This document shows positions 38,902-50,900 of a stretch of DNA of 64,000 bases, in pieces; positions within the stretch are counted from its first letter, which is position 1, and each line of letters starts with the position of its first letter. This stretch comes from Bedellia somnulentella (lineage: Eukaryota > Arthropoda > Insecta > Lepidoptera > Bedelliidae): the NCBI GenBank assembly GCA_963576735.1, contig OY755178.1, forward strand, positions 7,502,001-7,566,000. Direction: 5' to 3'. The position numbers and the translations under genes were made by a program. The notes beneath the pieces were generated by a model that was given only the letters and a program-made list of their open reading frames with translations, was not told the origin of the DNA and searched no databases.

Positions 38902-41900
38902 GTAAGAATAACATTTTCATATACCATTTTGTGATGACTCAGACTTTAGCTAGAGATCTGGAGGTCTTGTGTTTGGTTTCCAGGGGCACTGTAAGTGTAC
39001 ACTAAGTATGTTTATAACGTAATAAAAAGATTTATAATACAGGGTGATTACGGGGTCGTGGAGCAAGAAAGAAGCATTTAACTTACTTTCTCCTAAGCAT
39101 CACGATAGGTTAGGACTAACAGTACACCAGCGACTTATTTAAGTTTACAAAAAAAACTGCGACTATTCGAGATCATGGTCACCCTACTATTTCCCAAGAA
39201 TTTTTTTGTCAAGTGCATGGACTTAACAATCGTTGCAGTAGTTGCAATTGATATGACGATATTGATAGACAGATAAGAAATTTCTTCGATGCCTACTACG
39301 ATGGTACGTACCTACGTCTAGTTAGTATTGACAAATTGGGATGTCGCTGATGAAACATCTCACTTGCTCTGGTAGTGTTGTGTGTTTGATAGTAAAACAT
39401 TACCATATCTGATCGCTCGATATTAGAAAATGGGTACGGTGGTGGCTTAATTAATTTATTTTATTTTAAATCTTTGTTTCGTTATTATTTATTGTTATCG
39501 TTTATTGACTTTGACGTGTTGTCACATTATTACTCATAAATTATTAAGTATTCTAACAAAGAGTTTGTTTTCTAAAAAGGTGTAATATAAAAAGTAGGGT
39601 GACCACGTATTTACAGTCAGTAAATGAAAATAAGTAAATAACGAATCATCTTTGTTTCAATTAAAATAAATACAGGTAGCATCGCAATCATTTACTGAGT
39701 CAGAAAAAAATGGTTGGGATCACGACCCCGAAATCACCCTGTATAATAAAAAGATGTAATGCTTCAGATAGCACTTTAAGTAGACCGTTTCTACTATCTG
39801 TATTTCTCTGATACTAGAGTGGTGGACTATACTTATCAGGGTAAACTCCAGCCCCCGGAAGCGACATATAAGGGTTGTAATGAAATGTCATATACAGTTA
39901 GTAACTGGTAAACTCTGGTCATTGAAATAGACTGACATCACTAAATTATTATATTTCAGAATATAAGCAAAACATACAAAAGACAGAGAAAAGCTGTTGA
40001 CCGCATGAATCTCAAAATGTACGAAAATGAAATAACAGTATTACTCGGTCACAATGGAGCTGGGAAGACCACTATTATATCTATGTTAACAGGTAACGTT
40101 ACTTTATATCCTAATTTCGGTGTGATGACTGATTACCTATAAAACAATATTTGAGTTGTCATTACAACATTTTCATTATTATTATGTAAATTTTTGTTTT
40201 AACATAATAATGGTGCCCCGCTCTATTTGAAACAGATTTGGCGCGTCAGAGCTTAATAGGCTATTTGACTAAGTTTTGAAAACTATCTTACGGTGTTAAT
40301 TTGTTTATAAGGAACCCTAAAAAAATATTTTTCTGCCTTCATTTTTGCTATTTTATTAAAAAATCGATAAAGAAAATGCAATATTCAAATGTGCCGCGAA
40401 AACGCGACTTAAAGTAATATGGCGGCTGTAGCACAAATGACGTCAGTTCCGCATTAAACACCAATGAGCGAAGCGATACACAGTCTGTTTATGTTTAATC
40501 TACGTCATTATAGAAATAGCCAATCACGGTCGTTTTTAGTCACGTGACAGTTGCATCAAAAATACTTATTTTAGAAGACAGATTTTAGTGAAATAATGCA
40601 ATATTTTTATCACGCATTATTACATATTGCTCCAAAAAAGAAATATTAAGACTAATGAAATAAAAGAAATGTATTTTTTTATTACAGTCAAATAGCCTAT
40701 TATAAGGAAGCACAAGATTTTATTCTGATATTTAGAATATTTTTGTCTCAGTGTCCTCTGCCTGCTATTTATTATAACATTAATTGCCCTCAGTATACCA
40801 TATTTAATTTGTATAGAGCTCTATTTATTATGATTTATAATAGGATGTATTTAATTAAGCCTAGCCTTACTAAGTTTTTATACTATGTTCATATTTCAAA
40901 ACTCTAACTGCAGTCAACGTTTACGCAGTAAATGCCCAGAGAGGCGATAGAGGTACTAATACTTTTGAACATCACTTTTTAATGTCAATTTTTACCTGGT
41001 CTTAAGAGTACCCACGTTTTACATTGATAGTGCATCAACGTGACTTGAGGACCATTTTTCCATACAGCTTATATTTATCTTTCTATGAGTTCCGAACTGA
41101 TTGACTCCTTTTTCTTAGCTCGGTGGATGGCTCATATTTATAAACACATAATTAATTTCCAGGTACAATCCCTCCAACATCGGGTACAGCCTACATCAAC
41201 GGTTACGACATAGTAAAGGACACAGGTATGGCCAGAAAAGCCATAGGAATATGTCCTCAACATAACGTACTGTTTCCCGAGTTAACCGTGGCAGAGCATA
41301 TATACTTCTATGGGAAGTTGAAAGGAGTGCCTGAAGAGAGTATAGGAGAGGAAGTCGACCATTATGTGAAGGTGTTGCAACTTGAACATAAAGTAAGTCT
41401 AGTGAATTATTAGTATAGAGAGTGGCACGTAATATTTTACTAAGCATAAATTGAAATTCGAAATATTTTTTTTTCATACAGTGTTTGCACGAATTATAAA
41501 GCTACATTAGCGGTACTTGAAAAATACTCTTCCTAAATAAAAACTCAAACTTTCACGCTGTGTATTCCCGAAGGCGTGGCAGAGGAACTAATACTGCCGA
41601 ACATCTTGTGACATTGTCACCTGGTGTTTAGAGTACCCACGTTTTGCATGGGCAGTGTACTCACGTGATAGAGGGCAGGCTTATCGCAGTTTTGAACGAA
41701 TGCACTACCACATGACTAAATACAACTTAGCCATGTGGTACATTAACGTAGGCCCGCCTCGGGATTTAAAATCACGCCTCTCTGTATCCGATCAACTATT
41801 ATGGTTCCTATTATTAGACCTGATATTCCTCTGCGAAGTCTGCCTCCTGCACAACGGGAAACCCTTTTGGGAGGCATGGTAATTTTATATTGTGTTTATT

Positions 41901-44900
41901 ATTTGGATCCAATAAAATCTTATTTATTTATTTATTAGTTCGGAATACTTACAGCTAAATCAATAAGTGTTTACAAATTCAGTTATCAACTAAGCCAATA
42001 ACAAGTATTCGCAAATAAAGTGCATAGGAAAGACTTATCAACTAATCTAATAAATATCTTAAAAAGTTTAACAATTATTTTATGAAGTAGCTTTTGCGCT
42101 CACATTGGGACTAAAAAAATTGCAGCGCGACACGATGTCCTCGCAGCTATCAGGCGGGCAACAGCGGCGTCTGTCAGTCGGTGCGGCTCTGTGCGGTCGC
42201 GCGCGGGTCGTGTTGCTAGACGAGCCCAGCGCCGGGCTCGACCCCGCCTCGCGCCGCGCGCTGTGGGACCTGCTGCTGCGGGAGAAGACGGGTGAGATGT
42301 GTGCGAGCATATATTGTTAGTGGGGTGTTTGGATGGTTATATTTGAAATGCAGCAAGAGATGTAAGGTAGGCGCGGGTCGTGTTGCTAGACGAGCCCAGC
42401 GCCGGGCTAGACCCCGCCTCGCGCCGCGCGCTGTGGGACCTGCTGCTGCGGGAGAAGACGGGTGAGATGTGTGCGAGCATATATTGTTAGTGGGGTGTTT
42501 GGATGGTTATATTTGAAATGCAGCAAGAGATGTAAGGTAGGCGCGGGTCGTGTTGCTAGACGAGCCCAGCGCCGGGCTCGACCCCGCCTCGCGCCGCGCG
42601 CTGTGGGACCTGCTGCTGCGGGAGAAGACGGGTGAGATGTGTGCGAGCATATATTGTTAGTGGGGTGTTTGGATGGTTATATTTGAAATGCAGCAAGAGA
42701 TGTAAGGTAGGCGCGGGTCGTGTTGCTAGACGAGTCAGCGCCGGGCTAGACCCCGCCTCGCGCCGCGCGCTGTGGGACTTGCTGCTGCGGGAGAAGACGG
42801 GTGAGATGAGTGTTCTAGCGTTATATTGTGAGTGATATGTTTGGATGTCGGTACCTATTTGAGAGAGTAAGAGATAAAAGGTGACATGTCAAATGATTTG
42901 TCTCCAACGACTCCAGGGCGACGCAAGGAATAATAGAGTATATGCGCCAAAATTCCTATAAGTCCCGCCGTACAATATGGTTTGAAAAATATCATACTTC
43001 AATGCACTGTGGTTTTTAAGTTAAGTGCTGTGAAAAATTGCGAGGTTTAAGACATAGAGAAAATTTACAAAATACATAAAATTTTACTCATAAACCTATA
43101 TCCCGAGTAAGGCATTACCGCCTTGTTTCCACCTCATTAAAAAATATTGAACATACATACATACATATACTCACGGCCATAAATCCCAAAAGGGGTAACT
43201 AGAGCTTCAGACCTAGAAACTCCTCAACCACTTTTGGAAGTTGATAGGGAAGAAGATGGCAGAAATAAATTATTATTGGCCAAAAACCTTTGGAAAAACC
43301 CCATACCCTAAGCCTAAGCCGGCACTACACGGCCAAAATTATTGGAGTAAAAATCAAAACATCTATCCAAAATTACAATTTCGATGTGTCTACAGGTCGT
43401 ACAATAATCCTGACAACGCACTTTATGGACGAGGCCGAAGTACTCGGCGATCGAATCGCCATCATGTCGAAGGGCAAACTGCAATGCGTCGGAACCCCCT
43501 ACTTTCTCAAGAAACACTACGGTATAGGATACAAACTTTCCATTGTTAAAGAAGATATGTTTAACACGCATCGGGTTAATACGTTTTTGAGTGACCTTGG
43601 ACTTGATGCGAAACTTAATTCTGATATTGGTAAGGTTTTTATTGAATTACTTTTTCTGCTTTTTAAGGGAGTATACAGAAAGAAAGCTGGAAACTTCTAT
43701 GCGATATCGGCGCTTGACAGCGTTGGTGACCCGCGCAGGTAAATATATGAACGCGTGCCGTGTAGTGTCGGCTTATATGGTATAAGTTTCCAGCTTTCTT
43801 TCTGTATACGCCCTAATGTTTGAGAATTTTGTTGGAAGTTTTTGGGAAACAACATTATCTTGTTTTTGGATGTTGTTGATTTTGGAATTAAATGTACCTG
43901 AATAGTATTATTTATGTAATAATTTTATTGTAGTTTCCCAGTTAATGGTTCTCCAAATTCACATCTCATTCGTTTTATAATTTTTATATAGTTTTGTTTT
44001 AATGAACGGAGTATTCAACGGATATTAATAATAGCATGGATGCCATTAACAAATAGTCTCTATATTTAACTACGATTTGCTAATAAGTATAGAAAGAAAA
44101 ACAGTTCTCATAGTTTATCTTTGTTTTAGGATCCGTTGTAACCTACACATTACCTAAAGATCAAACAAGTAAATACTCTGGTATGCTGAAAACGTTGGAA
44201 GAGAAAAAATCTTCTCTTAGAATATCTAGCTATGGTTTATCTTTGACAACCCTAGAAGAAGTCTTTATGAAGTGAGTATGCAAAAAAATGTTTTTACAAT
44301 GAATGCCTTATCAATGCAAATTAATTTGACTTTCATCATAAATATTTAAAAGTGCTTGATGAATTTGAAATTATTTTCACAGAGTTGGTGCCGAAGATAG
44401 CAAGTATGTTGAAGAAGATCAAATTAGTACCAAGACGCCGAATACACCCATAGCCAATAATATAGGTCCAAGTAAGTAACATAAGTAATATCTCCTAATG
44501 CTTTAATTAATATAAATATAAGAATTTTTTGTTCACAAGTTTTATATTTTTTTTATAACAATTTAAATAATTTATATCTTAAACAATACTCTAATTGTGT
44601 TTCAGTTTCCCAGAGTAATGCTCCCGCCATACTAAAAGTAGCAAGTGAGACAAGAACAAATCAAGATTTTGAGGAGGACCTAGGTGAATATCTATCTCTA
44701 CTGTGTTTGACGCAACATACTAATTACTCTAATCAACTAACTTGATATGAAATAATGAAAGGAATAATAGCTTGCAATCGGAAGGTTTGATATTTAGGAT
44801 TTCAAGGATTGTCAAGTTTTTTGTGTTTAGATTATACTGGAAATGTAATAGTTTCATATAAAAATGTGGCTTCGTCCGGATATTAATTCCCGCCAAAATA

Positions 44901-47900
44901 TTTTCAGCCGTATAAGAGATTAGCCGCAACCAACAGACCGGCAAAATAATGTAGAAAATTTTATTTGTAATGTTTACCGTGTACATAAAAATCAATTTAC
45001 TTAAAAGCTGGTATTTTAACCGAATGTTATTAAATTTTATAGATTTCTATCGCCTTAAAGAAATCGGTTTACGAAATATTTTATGTAAATATGTTGTGTA
45101 ACAAAAGCACTTTCACTATTCTCCTGAATTATATTCATTTTAATACTAATCAGTATTAAAACAACGTTTTTAAGGCATTTATAATACTGAATAAATATAT
45201 TGTTTTTAACCTTTCCGATTGCAATTCTATTAGTTTGCATTACATAATAATTTTACTAATAAACTAATATTTTCAAGACGTTAGCCGAAGTAAAACTTCT
45301 ACGTCATTAGAAGCGAGGACCTCACAAAAAACATTGAAACCAGAAGAAAATAGCGTAATTAAGGACATCCCGGATAAAAAACAACAGGACATGAATAAAA
45401 ATGGTATATTGAAATACATAATCAATCGGATATATTCGAATATCATAGGATCTTCTGATAATATTAATGATTGCAGATATAATTGATGATTCTTCTCCCT
45501 CCTCTTCTAAACCCACTTCGACCCTGCCTGATAGCAGTAGTAAAAAGGATCAAAATACTGGTATTTTATTATTTATTGTATTTAATTCCGAACAATATAT
45601 ATACATATTTTAATTTTTACTATATATCGGTTATTTTTCACCGGGCGTATAAATTTCGGGGTATAAATTTCATTTACATGCACAATAAGTCTTATATACT
45701 TAAAAAATACAGCTTATTCATTTTTTATTCAACTGAATAATAATGATACTCTTCCGCAGCAAAGTTTTACTCGATAAATTGTAAATATTTAAACTTCTCA
45801 TTTTGATCTAATTACTTGTTCTCACGCCAATAATTCTAATTTAGTTAGACAGGGACAATTGATTCTCACTTTTTATTTGACGTCTGTATTTTTGTACTGC
45901 CTTAAAGTTTTCATTGAATTTGACTTTTTAATGAGCCTTTTGATGCTAGTGATCCACTGAAAAAATACTTTGATCAATTCTTACACTTGGAGCGAAAGCA
46001 AGTCGAACTATCACTTTCTAAAATAACAATATTTTTCAGCTAGCAAATCACCTTCGGCAGAGTTACGAATAGCTAGTGACAATAGGAGTCTAAAACAACA
46101 GTGGATTAATAACGGTGAATAAGAATATTTATGTTAGTGCACACGTAAACTTTTGTACTGAGCTAAAATATTTAATTTGTTTAATGCATAAAGTAAGTCT
46201 TCACGTGCTTAATTGTTTGCTCGGTTTCATCGTATAGAATGAGTTATTTGTTTGTTTGCTAATATTACCACATGTATCCCTCCAAAGTTCATCTGCATTT
46301 TAATAATGATACTTCATGTGAAAATGTTGCATTTGTTATGTTAATAGTTACATAACATAACATAAACGTTCACGCCGAATATCCCCGAAGGGGTTGGCAG
46401 AGGTACTAATACTTCTGAACATCACGTGACTTTGTCACCTGGTGTTCAGAGTACCCACGTTTTGCATGGACAGTGTACTCACGTGATAGGGGGCAGGCCT
46501 ATCGCCGTTTTGTATGAATACACTGTCACATGACTAAGTACAACTCAGCCATGTGGGTTTCCTCACGATGTTTTCCCTCACCGTTAACAACCATGATAAA
46601 TTAACCACACATATGTCTTTAGAAAAGACAAATTGGTGTAGGCCCGACCCAGGATTTGAACACTAGTCGTTTGCACGATAGCCGAGTGTTCTACCCACTG
46701 GGCTATCACAGTTGGGCTATGTTAATAGTTCTGTGAATAATAGTCTTATTCAAACTAGATTAGCAGGTAGGCAACATATTATGAATGTCATTCAAGCTTG
46801 ATTAATATATTGTTTTCGTACTTTGATAATATTCAGAACATAACGGTAGTGGTTTATAACATGAAGAACGACGTATTAATAAATACTACCTTTTTTCTTA
46901 GACGAGTCTAAAATTTCTGGAGAGAGTTTGCCAATAACATCACAAAAACTAAAGGAGTCTAAGGAAATACAAGGACCAACTGTTAATAAGACCGGTATTT
47001 CTATGCAAATTAATATTATTCACGTTTCACCCATTGATAGCAACTAGTCAGTGTTATTTGTAGAGGCACACTCTATGCATCACATTTTCCATCTAGTAAG
47101 CAGTTAATATGATCTATAGCCTATCTAGTTATCTTTGGCCATCCTTTGTTTTCACGCAATCATTTTTTCATACCGGAAGTAAAGCAACCTGTGGCCCAGC
47201 ATTTTTTTTCATTGGATTTATGTCTAATCGGTTTACTCATGGTAAGAATATAGACAATCCTTCATATCTTCATAAAACACAATTATATCCTAGTGTATAT
47301 CTCTGTAGATATTTTATTAGCTTTTATTAGAAAAATCTTGATATCTGCGTCTTGGTTATTGCTGCGTATTAAACGTTATAAAGGTTTATACTTTTTTGCG
47401 CACACACATGATTATTTACATATTCATTCTGTATACTTTAAAAATGGTTGGCAATGGTGGGAGTGGAGCGGTGAAAACGGTTTACAAGCATAACCTTTTC
47501 TAATGTAGTTAGTTATTGTGTTAATATAGACTACCTATGTGTTATATATCTCCTTACTATATAAATTTAGTAATTTTTGTACGTATTTTTTTCAGACGAT
47601 CATAACACTCATTTGCTGGCACACGCGGCTTCGGAAAAAATAATAGATCAACAAGGTATGATCGCTTCAAACACTATTTTCACATAGCCTTAATTTATGT
47701 TAGAACAGTAACATATGAAAAGAAATATATCTGATATAGTCTATGTATACACGTAAAGAACCTCACTTGGGTAGTAAATCCTAATATTCGGGAATTGATG
47801 TGGGTTGCAAAACTGTCTTAAGCTTCTTAAGTAAAGTAGTAGTAAGTGCTTAGGCAAAAAGAAGATTATATTTCGTAGATTACGTTACATAATTAGTAAA

Positions 47901-50900
47901 CAAACTTACAAAAGCAAAAATGGACTTATAAAATACGTGAAGTACGGAAATATATATGATTTATATGAAAAACAATGATTGTATCACATTTAGTATAGAC
48001 ACTAATGTACATACATACATACATATACTCACGGCTATAAATCCCTAGAACGGGTAGCCAGAGCTAACTCAGCAGAGAAACTCCTCAGCCACTTTTGGAA
48101 AATTGAGTGGGGAAAAGATGGTTAAATAAAGGTTGTTGGTGATGGGTCTCCAACCGCATCGCCCGAAAATCCCTTAAAAGCCCCAATACCGTTAGTCGCC
48201 ACTTACGTTCACCCACCAATGTATCAGACACTAATACCAATAACATAATGGATTTATTTAATTTCGCAGAGCTCATACCAATGTCTCATAAACCATTGAA
48301 AATCACAAATGGAAGCAGACCAGGAAGTCAAAAGAAACAAGGTAACTAGTATTAGTTTTTTTTATTGTACGAAAATACCCTTAGGTAACATTAATAAATA
48401 AGATAAACCTAATCGGCGATAGGCCTGCCCCCTATCACGTGAGTACACTGTCCATGCAAAACGTGGGTACTCTGAACACCAGGTGACAAAGTCACGTGAT
48501 GTTCAGAAGTATTAGTACCTCTGCCGACCCCTTCAGGGATATTCGGCGTGAACGTTTATGTTTATGTATAAACCTAACCTTTAGCCTCTACTAGTTTGAG
48601 CTTTTTGTAACGACTACCATTTTGTTACAACGTATTATCTTTGATATGATATTGATTAACGCAAATTGTGAAGTCACACTTTTGAAGCTGTTAGTAGTCC
48701 TTTCGGATATTACTTTGAAACTATGGATTCTTTAGAACCCTTTTACTACGAGGTAATATTCCTTAAGAGCAGGTTCAGGTTACTACGATCTTAGCCGAAA
48801 ATATACTGCATGCATGACCCCAGAATGCAGAACATGCACCAAAATTATAAATGGAAAAGAAAGTATAGAAGTGAGCGTTGCAATAGTCATGCCTAGGGAG
48901 CTCAAATGTGCTAGAATAAAATATACAGGACGCAGTATGGCTGGATTTGGTGAGGGTCGCTGTAATCTGCAGGTTAAAGTCATCGTATTGATGATAGTTT
49001 TCGTCAACCAGTATTTAATTAAAATATTTGATGTTCTTATTTTAATCTCCGTAGAATGGAACGTAATTTTAAATACCGCTAAAATTAAACTCATTTTAGA
49101 AGGTCTATCGATTCTTAAAACCGCAAACGATAATTCATACCCCACTCGCTGCTTCGAAGGTCAAACGAAGTTTGTAATAGAAGTATAGAGCAATATTCAT
49201 TTCAGCCCCTGCAAGATAAAGTTAGTAGGGGTTGGGAGAGATACGGATGCAATACGGATTTGAAGAGTATAAATAGATTTAATAAAAAAGTTTAAAAGGA
49301 CCGTGTAGTGTCGGCTTAGAATAACACTATCCCATTTCTGCCCGTGGGTGATCGTAAGAGGCGACTAACGGTATTGGGGCTTTGAGGGATTATTGGGCGA
49401 TGTGGTTGGAGACCCGTCACCAAAAACATTTATTATTACCATCTTTTCCCAAATCAACTTCCAAAAGTGGCTGAGGAATTTCTCATTCCATAGCTCTGGC
49501 TACCCCATTGGGGGATTTATAGCCGTGAGTATATGTATGTATGTATGTATGTAAAAGGACCTAAATTAATAATGAGCAAATGGACGTGCCGAGCCATATT
49601 AAAATTTTAATACATTACGTTGTTACTCGTAACTGTAGCTACGAGTATCATGAGAAATACATATAATTTATTATTAAAAAATATCTAATTTTCCTGCTGA
49701 TATCTTTGTAAATTATTTCCCAAAAAGGTTATTTTGAAAAGAAATTTATACCATCAATTGAATGTAAGAGGTATTAAACATAATCATTCAAGTACTTAAA
49801 GCTTAAATCAGAATTTAGTTTCAGACACAAAGCTGGACGACGTTTCAAGATCATCGCAACCGGTTGATGGGCAGAGAAATGGATTTAAATCCAGCGTGAC
49901 AGGTAAATTGGAAAACATTAAACCATATGTGAAAATATTTGTTCCAAATAAACTTTTTTTTCTTTCTTTCCTGTGTCTAACTTGTATTTGTCTGTGAAAC
50001 GATAACAATAACACATTTTCTAAATTGAAGTTTTATTTGAAGACTTGAGACTTGTGCTGATTTATTCTGTTTTTTAGCGTCAGTGACTTCTAAGGCATTA
50101 TAGTCCAGTCAATTTAGACCAAAAAACAAGGGTAAGGTTACATTAATTCCCATCAAGCTGAAAGGTGGTACAATTGTTCAAAATATAATTATAAATAAAG
50201 CCTTAAAACTCCCCATCATTCCCTTGCGTTAATTTTTTTTATTCAAGGTCAAAGGTAAAAAATGGTTTTTTTACGATTTTCTTCAAAACAGTAAGTTTTA
50301 TCGTAAAATTATCTTAGAAAGAATTGTAGATCATAAAATTATCTATAAGAAAGGCACCAATTTTTTTTTTCCAAAAAGATATTGTTTCTGAGATAAAACG
50401 ATTCAAAAAGTTGTCAGCGTCATTTTGTGCACACAACCTCTGGGGTAGTATACTCAGCGCGTTTTTAACTTAGTTTTCTCTTTAGACCCATTCCACAATT
50501 TGAAATGTAAAAAGTGATGGACATGGAAGTTGGAATTGATATAAACTTATACACCGGAAATTAAAATAACAGTAGAAAAATGCATTGCTCCTACTTGTAT
50601 TCTTCAATTATTTCTTGTTGATCTTCGTCGTGGTCGTCGTCGTCAATATCGTTTTCTTCTTCTTATTGGTCGTCGTCGCAGTGTTCTTCCTTTTTTTCTT
50701 CTTTTTCTTCATCTTGAGTGCAAGTAAATTGCATCAGAAGCGATTTATCCCATGTTGGTTCATCAGTATCAAACGAATACTCTGCTGTTGGTGATTAAAC
50801 GTTAGAGTGTTCTATTCGGTCGTGTGACCGGCCTTGACAAAGCGTGTATGCAGTGTGGGACCGAACAGTCCAACTTTTTTGCAACCACATTTAGCACTGC

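Noticed and set aside
42632..42835. 67-aa frame in the exon 12 array as a separate gene
   Set aside because: It reads across duplicated exon and intron sequence of the ABCA array in the wrong frame after the one-base deletion.
50585..50794. Phe/Val-rich 69-aa frame
   Set aside because: Low-complexity translation of TTC/GTC repeats inside a TIR element; the acidic/Lys-rich antisense is the more likely original coding direction.
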